Shown here piece by piece: positions 8,145 through 16,299 of a DNA stretch of 64,000 nt; positions within the stretch are counted from its first letter, which is position 1, and the number at the start of each line of letters is the position of its first letter. A model generated the notes under the pieces. It worked only from the letters and a program-made list of their open reading frames with translations. It was not told the DNA's origin and searched no databases. Source of the DNA: JAHRVQ01 sp963976815 (GTDB lineage: Bacteria; Pseudomonadota; Gammaproteobacteria; Pseudomonadales; Azotimanducaceae); assembly GCA_963976815.1 (NCBI GenBank), contig CAXBLU010000006.1, positions 186,001 to 250,000 of the forward strand, in the 5' to 3' direction. The position numbers and the translations under genes are program-made.

Positions 8145-8810
8145 TTAGGGTGATGTTGTAAGCAATTCCGATAACAGGGTTCTTTGCCGCTCAAGTTGAA
8201 CTTTGAGGCTAAATGCTGGGTCTTCCGTTTCAATGACGGATCTAATTTGGCTGAGGGCCGTATCAAAATCATCATTAACAACCAAATAGTCAAACTCTCG
8301 AAAATGAGAAATTTCGTTCATCGCCTCACCGGTTCGACGTTCAATTGTTGCTGCGTCGTCCTGGGCGCGGCTGTGCAGCCGTTGTTTTAAGGTCGCAAGG
8401 CTAGGTGGGAGAATAAAAATAGAGATTGCTCCGGCTACCTGTTGGCGAATTTGAGAGGCGCCCTGATAGTCGATTTCGAGCACCAGATGTTTACCCTGGT
8501 TGATAATGCTGCCCATGGCCTCGCGGCTAGTGCCGTAGAGGTTGCCAAACACCTCGGCGGACTCGATAAATCCGTCCTGCTCGTGAAGTGCCTTAAATTC
8601 GTTTTGTGAAACAAAATGATAATTTACCCCATCCACTTCATGGGGACGCATTGGCCGCGTGGTATGCGAGACAGCAACATCAATATTCGCGCTGGATTCG
8701 ACCAGGGCTTTAACTAGACTGGTTTTGCCGGCGCCCGACGGTGCTGCAATAACCACCACTTTGCCGCGCGGTTTGTGATTTGAAGGTCCTGTTTTAGGAG
8801 AATCTGTCAT
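8145..8810 (-). CDS. gmk: Guanylate kinase
   Basis: Guanylate kinase converts GMP to GDP with ATP, an essential step of GTP and ppGpp supply. The 221-residue protein has an N-terminal P-loop, APSGAGKT (residues 23-30), followed by SHTTRPMRPHEVDGVNYHFV, the GMP-binding signature. EIDYQGASQIRQ and the lid-region arginines (RAQDDAATIERR) follow. The start ATG overlaps the yicC stop by four bases (ATGA), so the two are translationally coupled. The first 15 residues are a short poorly conserved extension. rpoZ follows downstream after a structured gap. Confidence 0.96.
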   Translation of the reverse strand: MTDSPKTGPSNHKPRGKVVVIAAPSGAGKTSLVKALVESSANIDVAVSHTTRPMRPHEVDGVNYHFVSQNEFKALHEQDGFIESAEVFGNLYGTSREAMGSIINQGKHLVLEIDYQGASQIRQQVAGAISIFILPPSLATLKQRLHSRAQDDAATIERRTGEAMNEISHFREFDYLVVNDDFDTALSQIRSVIETEDPAFSLKVQLERQRTLLSELLTTSP

Positions 8811-9661
8811 TCGATGTTCTGCACCTGTTCACGCATTTGTTCAATGATGACCTTTAGCTCTACCGCGGCGATTGTAGTATTGGCTGCGATGGCTTTTGAA
8901 GAAAGGGTATTAGCCTCCCGGTTAAGCTCCTGCATCAGAAAATCCAGTCTTCGGCCGGAGGGTTTGCTGCTGGCGAGCGTAGCAGTGACCTCGGCGACAT
9001 GGGTTTCGAGTCGATCGAGTTCTTCTGCAACGTCGCTCTTTTGCGCTTGATAGACGAGTTCCTGTTCTAATCGTCCTGAATCCACTTCAACCTGTAGTTC
9101 GTTGATTCGGTCGCGAATCTTCTGTTGTTGTCTGGCTTGTATAACAGCCACCTCACTTTTGACCCCGGAGACAATCGCTGCGAGTTCGCCCAATTTTTCT
9201 AGAATAATACGAGCCAACTCAGCGCCTTCGCGGGCTCTCATTTCAACCAGTGCATCAATCGCATTTGCAAAAACCGCTGCAACCTCTTTACCTTGTTCGT
9301 CCCTGTCCTGTTTTCGTTGATCGAGTATTCCTGGCCACTGTAGAAGTTCTAGCGTGCTTGGCTGGCGGGCTTCAGGGAAAACACTGGCTACTTTCCGGGT
9401 GGCGGCTTCGAGCTGCTCGAGTCCTTTGGGATTAACCTGTAGCCCTGTTGAGTCGCCCTCAGCGGGCTCAATTCGGAGTAAACAATCTAGCTTGCCTCGT
9501 TGTAGCTTGCCCCGCAGGACGTCCCGTAGGGTTGGCTCAAGAAACCGAAAAGATTCCGGAATCTTGAAGTTTACATCCAGATACCGCTGGTTGACGGAGC
9601 GAACTTCCCAGACGATTCCCTTGGATTCGGATCGGGCGAAAGCGGTCATACTATTTGTCAT
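8807..9661 (-). CDS. yicC: YicC-family endoribonuclease
   Basis: The 284-residue protein matches YicC/YloC: N-terminal MTAFARSESKGIVWEVRSVNQRYLDVNFKI and a C-terminal RLDFLMQELNREANTLSSKA followed by VELKVIIEQMREQVQNIE. The family was long called a stress-induced protein of unknown function and is now described as an endoribonuclease that acts on small RNA and mRNA. A long central helical region (about 120-230) is predicted. It is the first gene of a yicC-gmk unit and is divergent from rph, an arrangement common in gammaproteobacteria. Its four-base overlap with gmk indicates coupled translation. Confidence 0.93.
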   Translation of the reverse strand: MTNSMTAFARSESKGIVWEVRSVNQRYLDVNFKIPESFRFLEPTLRDVLRGKLQRGKLDCLLRIEPAEGDSTGLQVNPKGLEQLEAATRKVASVFPEARQPSTLELLQWPGILDQRKQDRDEQGKEVAAVFANAIDALVEMRAREGAELARIILEKLGELAAIVSGVKSEVAVIQARQQQKIRDRINELQVEVDSGRLEQELVYQAQKSDVAEELDRLETHVAEVTATLASSKPSGRRLDFLMQELNREANTLSSKAIAANTTIAAVELKVIIEQMREQVQNIE

Positions 9662-9702
9662 ATTAATTTTGCGTCTTAGCGCCCTTCTTTGATCGGCCCA
9701 AG

Positions 9703-9708
9703 TATAAT
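9703..9708 (+). promoter_or_regulatory. Candidate -10 element for rph
   Basis: A perfect TATAAT lies in the yicC-rph divergent gap, 28 bases before the chosen rph start codon. No good -35 hexamer is found at the usual spacing, so the call rests on the -10 match and the position alone. Confidence 0.4.
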
Positions 9709-9736
9709 GGAGTTTAATGTAATGGTAGGAAAATCA

Positions 9737-10450
9737 ATGTCATTTACTCGCTCAAACGACCGCGCCCTTGATGAGGCTCGGCCTGTGACCTTTGAAGCAG
9801 GCTATACCAAACACGCTGAAGGATCTGTTTTAGTCTCTTTCGGAGACACCAAGGTAATTTGCACCGCTAGCGTAGATAATGGTGTACCCGGGTTTTTGCG
9901 GGGAAAAGGCCAGGGTTGGTTAACCTGTGAATATGGAATGTTACCCCGTTCTACCAATACTCGGATGGACCGAGAAGCCGCGAGAGGCAAGCAGGGCGGG
10001 CGAACCGTAGAAATACAACGATTGATCGGGCGCTCCTTGCGAAGTTGTATCGATATGAAAGCGCTTGGGGAATGCACGGTACGAATCGACTGTGATGTGA
10101 TTCAGGCTGACGGCGGTACGAGAACCGCCTCCATCACCGGTGGTTGTGTAGCCCTTCATCTCGCTTTACAAAAAACCTCAAAACTAAAAGCGTTTAAGCA
10201 GTTTGTCGGCGCGGTGTCTGTTGGCGTGGTGGAGGCAGCACCGTTACTTGATTTGGAATACATTGAAGATTCGAACGCTGAAACCGACATGAATGTTGTG
10301 ATGACGGAGGCCGGTGCGTTTATTGAGGTCCAGGGTACAGCTGAAGGCGCTCCATTCGACCGAGCCGAGCTGAATGCGATGCTTGAACTTGCTGAGAAAG
10401 GTATCAGCGAACTTGTACTCGCCCAAAAAGCAGTTTGTGGAGTAGCGTAA
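9737..10450 (+). CDS. rph: Ribonuclease PH
   Basis: RNase PH is a phosphate-dependent 3'-5' exoribonuclease that trims tRNA 3' ends. The 237-residue protein shows RPVTFEAGYTKHAEGSVLV, GDTKVICTASV, the MDREAARGKQGGRTVEIQRL phosphate-binding arginine region and RIDCDVIQADGGTRTASITG. The start at 9737 is preferred because AGGA lies about six bases upstream and the protein then has the family length; the frame extends 16 residues further upstream without conservation. Its TAA shares a base with the pyrE ATG. In Pseudomonas crc lies between rph and pyrE on the other strand; here the two genes touch. Confidence 0.95.
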   Translation: MSFTRSNDRALDEARPVTFEAGYTKHAEGSVLVSFGDTKVICTASVDNGVPGFLRGKGQGWLTCEYGMLPRSTNTRMDREAARGKQGGRTVEIQRLIGRSLRSCIDMKALGECTVRIDCDVIQADGGTRTASITGGCVALHLALQKTSKLKAFKQFVGAVSVGVVEAAPLLDLEYIEDSNAETDMNVVMTEAGAFIEVQGTAEGAPFDRAELNAMLELAEKGISELVLAQKAVCGVA

Positions 10451-11091
10451 TGCTGCCTTACCAGAAGCAATTTATCGATTTTGCCCTTCAACACGGGGTG
10501 CTTCAGTTTGGCGAGTTTGTGTTGAAATCCGGTCGAATCAGTCCCTATTTTTTTAATGCTGGAGGCTTTAACTCGGGCGCGGCGTTGCATCGGCTCGGAC
10601 AGTTTTACGCGCAAGCCCTGCTTGCATCAAAGCTGGACTACGATATGTTGATGGGGCCCGCCTACAAAGGGATTCCGCTGGTTTCAGCGACTGCTATTTC
10701 GCTGCAGATTGATCATGGCCGCAATGTCCCCTTTGCATTTAACCGCAAGGAAGCAAAACTCCATGGAGAAGGCGGTAACCTGGTCGGTGCACCCCTGGAG
10801 GGAGATGTGGTTATCGTCGATGATGTGATTACCGCTGGTACGGCAATCCGGGAGGTTATTGCGTTGCTAGCTGAAACTCCCGCTTCCGTTGTTGGTGTTG
10901 TCGTGGCGATTGACCGAGAAGAACAGGGTCAAGGCCCGCTGTCCGCTATTCAAGAGGTGGCAGCGGAGTTTGGGATCGAGGTTGTCAGTGTTGTAAAATT
11001 GAGCGATATTATTGCGTATCTTGATGCATCTGATGAATATCGAGATACACTTCAGAATATGAAGGCATACCAAGAGACTTATGGCATTTAA
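10450..11091 (+). CDS. pyrE: Orotate phosphoribosyltransferase
   Basis: PyrE transfers ribose phosphate from PRPP to orotate, giving OMP in pyrimidine synthesis. At 213 residues it matches the bacterial enzyme: MLPYQKQFIDFALQHGVLQF, the SGRISPYFFNAGGF substrate region, GPAYKGIPL, FNRKEAKLHGEGG and the PRPP-binding VVIVDDVITAGTAIRE. The start at 10450 overlaps the rph stop (TAATG); an in-frame codon 15 bases upstream lies inside rph and is less likely. Its 3' end overlaps the following DUF4124 gene by 11 bases. Confidence 0.96.
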   Translation: MLPYQKQFIDFALQHGVLQFGEFVLKSGRISPYFFNAGGFNSGAALHRLGQFYAQALLASKLDYDMLMGPAYKGIPLVSATAISLQIDHGRNVPFAFNRKEAKLHGEGGNLVGAPLEGDVVIVDDVITAGTAIREVIALLAETPASVVGVVVAIDREEQGQGPLSAIQEVAAEFGIEVVSVVKLSDIIAYLDASDEYRDTLQNMKAYQETYGI

Positions 11092-11722
11092 GGCACGGCT
11101 CAAGAATAGCGGCATATTGGTAGCTGTTGGTCTAGTACTGATAGCGCCTATGGTCTCGGCTGAGCTGTATAAATATGTCAATGAAGATGGTGTAACGGTT
11201 CTCGACAGTCATGTACCTGCCCGCTATGTCAAAAACGGCTACTCCATTCTGAGTCTCGATGGCCGAGTACTTGAGGTGGTTCAGAGGGCATTATCGGACC
11301 AGGAGATCCGAGATCGGGATTCCCAGTTAGCTGAACAACGAGCCCGTGAAAAAGCAGAGCGTGAACAGAAGGTTGCCGATCAAAACCTGATGCGAATTTA
11401 CGGTACGCCCGAGGATGTTGTTCGTGCACGGGACACCAAATTGGCCAGCATCGAGGGTTTTATCAATACCAGTCGAGGTAACCTGGCTCGACTGGAATCG
11501 CAAAAACGTTCATTAGAATCCCAGCTTGCTGATATTGAAAGGGCGGGCGGTACGATTGGCAAAAATAGGCTTGCCCAGATCCGATCAATTGAAAATCGGA
11601 TTCGAAGTAATGAAGCAGAAATTGCCGCCAAACAGGGGGAGATGGATGAGTTACGGGCTAACTTTAGCGCTGACCTAAAGCGCGTTCGAGAACTCTACCA
11701 AACCGGTCCCCTTGGCGGTTAA
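11081..11722 (+). CDS. DUF4124 domain-containing envelope protein
   Basis: A 213-residue protein of unknown function. Residues 1-27 form a signal peptide (KARLKNSG, then a hydrophobic core ending VSA). A DUF4124-like segment follows, with ELYKYVNEDGVTVLDSHVPA. From about residue 75 the protein is a charged, alanine- and glutamate-rich coiled coil (two helices, about 75-115 and 130-205). It therefore probably lies in the periplasm or is surface-associated and acts as a structural or adaptor protein. Its start overlaps the last 11 bases of pyrE, so it may be the third gene of rph-pyrE. It converges on slmA. Confidence 0.75.
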   Translation: MAFKARLKNSGILVAVGLVLIAPMVSAELYKYVNEDGVTVLDSHVPARYVKNGYSILSLDGRVLEVVQRALSDQEIRDRDSQLAEQRAREKAEREQKVADQNLMRIYGTPEDVVRARDTKLASIEGFINTSRGNLARLESQKRSLESQLADIERAGGTIGKNRLAQIRSIENRIRSNEAEIAAKQGEMDELRANFSADLKRVRELYQTGPLGG

Positions 11723-11779
11723 CGATCGAACTATCTATCTGTTTCCAAACTACTTATTTCCAAGCTAAGTTTTGGCGAA

Positions 11780-12376
11780 CTAAATTTTTGCGAACAATGC
11801 TTGCTTGATTGCTTGCCATTGAATCGGCCAGTTCTCCGTTGGCATTCTCTGAAAATCGCTTCGCACAAATTGGCTGATGCGCCCTTCTGCTACCGCAAGC
11901 ATCAGATTTGCCGCCGTGGAGACATCCATCTGTGTTGACTGATCACCTCTTAGTTCTGCCTCTCGCAGTATCTGTTTTAGCTGTAGTTCAAAACGGTCAA
12001 AAAACTGAGCCACCCTTGCCCGCAGTCGGTCGGTCTCTCCGGCCAGGGGGTCCCCGGTCAAGATTCGAGTGATGCCCGGATTACGTTCTGCAAAAGTCAG
12101 CAGCAGATACAGTGCCTTGTCACAACGGCTCTCGGTTGCCGCTTCGTCATTCAGGATGACATTGATCCGAGAAAAGATGGTTTCTTCAATAAATTCGATT
12201 AAGCCATCAAACATTTTTGCCTTGCTCGGGAAATGCCGGTAAAGGGCCGCTTCAGAAACGCCGACCTGTTTCGCCAGCCCTGCAGTTGTAATTCGCCCGC
12301 CCGGTGTCGCCTCCAACATCTCCGCTAGGGACTGAAGTATCTGTTGTTTTCGAGAGATTTTTTCGCCGTCACTCAT
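11780..12376 (-). CDS. slmA: Nucleoid occlusion factor SlmA (TetR-like)
   Basis: SlmA binds specific chromosomal sites and blocks FtsZ ring assembly over the nucleoid. The 198-residue protein begins with a TetR-type helix-turn-helix (KISRKQQILQSLAEMLE, then GLAKQVGVSEAALYRHFPSK). The SlmA-specific body follows: KMFDGLIEFIEETIFSRINV and LLLTFAERNPGITRILTGDPL. Its start overlaps the argB stop by four bases, so argB and slmA are co-translated. The argB-slmA linkage with dut, coaBC and radC nearby is conserved in gammaproteobacteria. I saw no full match to the SlmA binding palindrome in the intergenic gaps. Confidence 0.93.
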   Translation of the reverse strand: MSDGEKISRKQQILQSLAEMLEATPGGRITTAGLAKQVGVSEAALYRHFPSKAKMFDGLIEFIEETIFSRINVILNDEAATESRCDKALYLLLTFAERNPGITRILTGDPLAGETDRLRARVAQFFDRFELQLKQILREAELRGDQSTQMDVSTAANLMLAVAEGRISQFVRSDFQRMPTENWPIQWQAIKQALFAKI

Positions 12377-13293
12377 GATTCTTTAGGCTCCGTAAGGCTG
12401 GTGGAGGAAATCATCGTGCCGACGCCCTCGTCTGTAAGTAGCTCCAACAAGACTGCATGAGCAACCCTACCGTCAATAATTTGTGCGCTGTTAACACCTT
12501 GTTCTACAGCCTCCACTGCGCAACGGATTTTTGGCAACATGCCGCCGTTGATAGTGCCATCATTTATCAATCGTTCAACCTCGAGCAGTGTCAACGAAGA
12601 TAATAAATTCCCTGACTTGTCCTTGATGCCTTCAATATCCGTTAGCAGCATTAATTTTTCAGCCTTAAGCTCTGAGGCGATTTTGCCCGCAACCAGATCT
12701 GCATTGATGTTGTAGGTTGTGCCATCCTCACCTGAACCAATGGGTGCAATAACAGGGATAATGTCACTTTGGGTCAGAAGGTTGAGCAACTCCTTATTGA
12801 TCTTAATCACCTCCCCAACATGACCTATATCAATAATCTCCGGGGAAGTAAGTTCCGGAGACGGACGTTCTATTAACATTTTTTTGGCGATAATGAGGTT
12901 TCCATCTTTACCTGTCAGGCCAACCGCGGTACCGCCGGCTGTATTGATAAGATTGACAATATCCTGATTGACCAGCCCGCCAAGGACCATCTGTACCACG
13001 TCCATAGTCTTGCTGTCAGTGACGCGCATTCCGTCTACAAACGAACTTTGTATATTGAGTTCATCTAATAGCTTGCCAATTTGTGGGCCACCACCGTGAA
13101 CCAAAATCGGATTGAGACCGACTAATTTCATGAGGACTATATCTCGAGCAAATTCTTGCTTGAGCTGGTCATCGACCATGGCATGACCGCCATATTTGAT
13201 CACGATGGTACGGTTAGTGAAGCGTTGAATATAGGGCAATGCTTCAGTTAGTACGTTTGCGATATTAATCGCAGATTCTCGACTTAAGGTCAT
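12373..13293 (-). CDS. argB: Acetylglutamate kinase
   Basis: ArgB phosphorylates N-acetylglutamate in arginine synthesis. The 306-residue protein has the amino-acid kinase fold: TIVIKYGGHAMVDDQLKQEF near the N-terminus, LVHGGGPQIGKLL for the nucleotide/substrate loop, and NINADLVAGKIASELKAEKLMLLTDIEG. MLPKIRCAVEAVEQGVNSAQIIDGR follows near the C-terminus. The extended N-terminal helix (about 1-25) resembles arginine-sensitive hexameric kinases of Pseudomonas type, suggesting feedback inhibition by arginine; that is inference. It lies downstream of algC and is coupled to slmA. Confidence 0.96.
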   Translation of the reverse strand: MTLSRESAINIANVLTEALPYIQRFTNRTIVIKYGGHAMVDDQLKQEFARDIVLMKLVGLNPILVHGGGPQIGKLLDELNIQSSFVDGMRVTDSKTMDVVQMVLGGLVNQDIVNLINTAGGTAVGLTGKDGNLIIAKKMLIERPSPELTSPEIIDIGHVGEVIKINKELLNLLTQSDIIPVIAPIGSGEDGTTYNINADLVAGKIASELKAEKLMLLTDIEGIKDKSGNLLSSLTLLEVERLINDGTINGGMLPKIRCAVEAVEQGVNSAQIIDGRVAHAVLLELLTDEGVGTMISSTSLTEPKES

Positions 13294-13350
13294 GTCGTAG
13301 CTCTAGTGGTAACTCTAATGGTAAGCCTAAATGTAAATATACATGCAATG

Positions 13351-15834
13351 CTAAAAAGTAAGGCTGGCTTGAATATCCTTCAGCTTTTCTCGGAATAGAT
13401 CCTGTATATCTGCAAGGCTTTCTTTGTCATCGGCTTCAAAGCGCAGGGTCAAACAGGCGGTGGTATTTGATGCACGCACGAGGCCCCATCCCTCAGCAAA
13501 ATCCACTCTCAAGCCGTCGATGCTTGTGACAGTTGCGTCGCCAAAATCTGCTGCCTCTATGAGGCGAGCAACAATATCAAACTTGTGGGATTCGGCAACG
13601 GGAATTGTAATTTCAGAAGTCGAAATACTTTCAGGGAATTCTTGCAAAAGTTCAGCCAAACCTTCTGATTGTGAACCAACAATTTCAAGTAGTCGCGCAG
13701 AAGCGTACAGGCCATCATCGAAACCAAACCATCTTTCCTGGAAGCAAATGTGTCCGGACATTTCGCCGCCCAAAATGGCGTCGGTTTCTTTCATCTTAGC
13801 CTTAATGTAGGAATGACCGGAGCGACACATTACAGGTCTTCCACCAAAACCACTGATGACACTATTTAGGTGCCTTGTACATTTCACGTCGTAGACCACG
13901 TCGGACCCAGGGTTTCGAGAGACCACGTCCTTTGCAAACAGCATAAGGAGCCGGTCAGGCCAAATGATGTCTCCGTCGGCCGTTACGGCCACCAGTCGAT
14001 CACCGTCACCATCAATGGCGATGCCAAGATCTGCCTCTTCAGAGCGAACAGCAATAATTAGATCTTCCAGATTTGCAGGAACCGTTGGGTCTGGATGATG
14101 GTTAGGAAAGTTCCCATCAACTTCACAATACAGCGGTATGACTTCACAACCGAGATTGCCGAGCAGTTCCGGTGCAATATCTCCGGCGATCCCATTCCCA
14201 CAATCTATAACAACTTTAAGCGGCTGCGCCACAACAACATCGTCAGTGATCGCGTCCATATAGTCGTCACGGATATCAATTTCTGTGACATCACCGTCTC
14301 CTGCAACAAAGTCCTGGGACTGAAACCGCTGCAATAGGCGCTGGATATCTTCACCGACCAGCGTACGTCCAGCCAAGACGACTTTCATGCCATTGTGGTC
14401 TGCGGGATTATGACTACCCGTTACCATAACGCCGCTTGTCGCCTCGGAATTGTTTGTTGCGTAGTACAGGAGTGGTGTGGGAACAAAGCCAATGTTAATC
14501 ACTTCTCGACCTGTGGATACCAGGCCGCCAATCAGCGCGTCGACAATACCAGGGCTGGATAGCCTGCCGTCAGCACCAACAACAATCTTAGATTCGCCTA
14601 GATCATCAGCTTCAGAACCTATTGCCTGACCTATTTGATAGGCGATGTCTTCATTCAGAGTTTGACCGACGACCCCCCGGATGTCGTAAGCGCGAAATAT
14701 GCCCGATACGTCTGGGCCCTCATCAACAACTTCATCTTCAACGTCCGGTTCTTCTTCGATTACTTCCTGGTAGTCGCCTTCCTCATCCATTTCGATATCA
14801 ATGGCTTCCGGTTGAAGGTCTGCGGCTTTTGGCTGAGCTTTTACATCCAGCGGGACAACCACTTTCTTCTCTTTGTCTTTTTTACCAAGCCGAGCAAGGG
14901 TAAGGTCAAGCTCGACAAACTCACTCAGTTGGAAATGACTGCTGGGACTAAAGGCGCCATTGATGGCGTCTGCCATTTGATTCTGTAGCAGCGTGGTATC
15001 TGACTTCAGGGTTGCGATAATCTCGTTGATGCCAACAAACACAGCTCCAAGGGCAATCAGTAAAAACACCAAGAGGGGTAAACTGTAGATAATAATATTG
15101 CCGATGCTGGTATTGGCAAGCTCCTCGGAAGGCTGAAACTGAAGCTTCCAAACGCCATTAATTAACTCTCTTTCGAGCGGTTCACCAACGCCTTCACCAA
15201 CCTTTAGAAACTCTGTTTGCTGGTTCGTATTGAATGTTTGAATGAGTGTGACACCACCATTTAATTCCTCGCTGATTTCATCGAGGAGCGCGGCGGTATC
15301 CAAATAGATAAACAACGTGCCGCGGATAGTGTCACTCGATGGTGGCTTAATTGGAGCTGCCAGACCCACAACCCAGCGACCGTTTGCATTAATTGCCTCG
15401 GGAAAAACCGGTTCGCCCTGTTCTGCTTTGTTAACGAGATCAAGGGAAGTATAGGTAAAGGGTGGGCTTTCATCTCTGTCGACCTTTGCCTCGCCGACGC
15501 GAATCATTCTGACTCTTACTGCGTTGGGGATCAACTCACGGAGGCGAGCTTCTTCGAGGGCTCTGGCTGATGCATCGGCATTTGCGACCAGTTCCGTTAA
15601 GCGGATGCTCGTGGCCATATTGTTTGCTTGCTTAAGAAGTTTCATCTGGGCCTGATTGACCCGTGCTCGAGCGTTGTCGGCGGCCTGATCTATCAGGCGC
15701 TCCTGGTGTGCACCTGTAATACTGCTCTGGACGAAGAGCATCGTTAGCACCAACGCAATAACAAAACCCGCAATAACGCCACCAAGTGGGATCAGGTTGA
15801 ATGCGATGAGTTGATTGTTAGATTTAGCGGTCAC
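13351..15834 (-). CDS. algC: Phosphomannomutase/phosphoglucomutase with N-terminal membrane domain
   Basis: The C-terminal part (about 375-827) is an alpha-D-phosphohexomutase that interconverts mannose or glucose 1- and 6-phosphates for polysaccharide and LPS precursors. It has the phosphoserine loop TGSHNP (S474), the metal loop DGDGDRL, the sugar loop GEMSGHICF and the C-terminal RASNTTACLTLRFEA phosphate loop. Before it lies an extra region: a transmembrane helix at about 13-34, an extracytoplasmic domain of about 210 residues, and a second helix near 250-270. A cytoplasmic linker with a very acidic run (DIEMDEEGDYQEVIEEEPD) joins this to the enzyme. Pseudomonas AlgC is usually described as 463 residues, and longer forms with membrane domains are known. 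dut lies just upstream. Confidence 0.9.
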   Translation of the reverse strand: MTAKSNNQLIAFNLIPLGGVIAGFVIALVLTMLFVQSSITGAHQERLIDQAADNARARVNQAQMKLLKQANNMATSIRLTELVANADASARALEEARLRELIPNAVRVRMIRVGEAKVDRDESPPFTYTSLDLVNKAEQGEPVFPEAINANGRWVVGLAAPIKPPSSDTIRGTLFIYLDTAALLDEISEELNGGVTLIQTFNTNQQTEFLKVGEGVGEPLERELINGVWKLQFQPSEELANTSIGNIIIYSLPLLVFLLIALGAVFVGINEIIATLKSDTTLLQNQMADAINGAFSPSSHFQLSEFVELDLTLARLGKKDKEKKVVVPLDVKAQPKAADLQPEAIDIEMDEEGDYQEVIEEEPDVEDEVVDEGPDVSGIFRAYDIRGVVGQTLNEDIAYQIGQAIGSEADDLGESKIVVGADGRLSSPGIVDALIGGLVSTGREVINIGFVPTPLLYYATNNSEATSGVMVTGSHNPADHNGMKVVLAGRTLVGEDIQRLLQRFQSQDFVAGDGDVTEIDIRDDYMDAITDDVVVAQPLKVVIDCGNGIAGDIAPELLGNLGCEVIPLYCEVDGNFPNHHPDPTVPANLEDLIIAVRSEEADLGIAIDGDGDRLVAVTADGDIIWPDRLLMLFAKDVVSRNPGSDVVYDVKCTRHLNSVISGFGGRPVMCRSGHSYIKAKMKETDAILGGEMSGHICFQERWFGFDDGLYASARLLEIVGSQSEGLAELLQEFPESISTSEITIPVAESHKFDIVARLIEAADFGDATVTSIDGLRVDFAEGWGLVRASNTTACLTLRFEADDKESLADIQDLFREKLKDIQASLTF

Positions 15835-15843
15835 TTGGAGGTC

Positions 15844-16299
15844 CTATTGTTTTCCTGAGGAACCGAAGCCAGAAGCTCCGCGGTCTGTTTCGGCAAAGTC
15901 TGCAACAATTGCAAATTGCGCCTGAACAACTGGCACGATTACCATTTGGGCAATTCGGTCGCCGGGTGAAATGGAGAAAGCTGTCATGCCGCGATTCCAG
16001 CAGGACACCATCAGTTCGCCTTGATAGTCAGAATCGATTAAGCCCACCAGGTTGCCGAGCACGATACCGTGTTTATGGCCCAGTCCCGAGCGCGGTAGAA
16101 TCATCGCAGCGTAACCGGGGTCAGCCAAATAGATTGCAATCCCCGTGGCGATTAGGGTGGTATCCCCTGGCTCAAGTGTGATGGCCTCATCCATGCAGGC
16201 TCTTAGGTCCAACCCAGCACTGCCAGCAGTTGCATGGGTTGGCAGCGGAAACTCCTTCCCTATCCTGGGGTTCAGAATCTTCAACTGGATCTCTTTCAT
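15844..16299 (-). CDS. dut: dUTP diphosphatase
   Basis: Dut hydrolyses dUTP to dUMP, keeping uracil out of DNA and feeding thymidylate synthesis. At 151 residues it is a normal trimeric dUTPase. Visible conserved motifs are TAGSAGLDLRAC, PRSGLGHKHGIVLGNLVGLI with DSDYQGEL, GDRIAQMV, and the C-terminal arginine/glycine flap DRGASGFGSSG. The start ATG overlaps the coaBC stop by four bases, the conserved coaBC-dut arrangement. Confidence 0.97.
   Translation of the reverse strand: MKEIQLKILNPRIGKEFPLPTHATAGSAGLDLRACMDEAITLEPGDTTLIATGIAIYLADPGYAAMILPRSGLGHKHGIVLGNLVGLIDSDYQGELMVSCWNRGMTAFSISPGDRIAQMVIVPVVQAQFAIVADFAETDRGASGFGSSGKQ

Noticed and set aside
10156..10614. 152-codon minus-strand open frame
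   Set aside because: It lies wholly antisense to rph and pyrE, both unmistakable. The translation is Ser/Thr-rich with no domain signal and no ribosome binding site.
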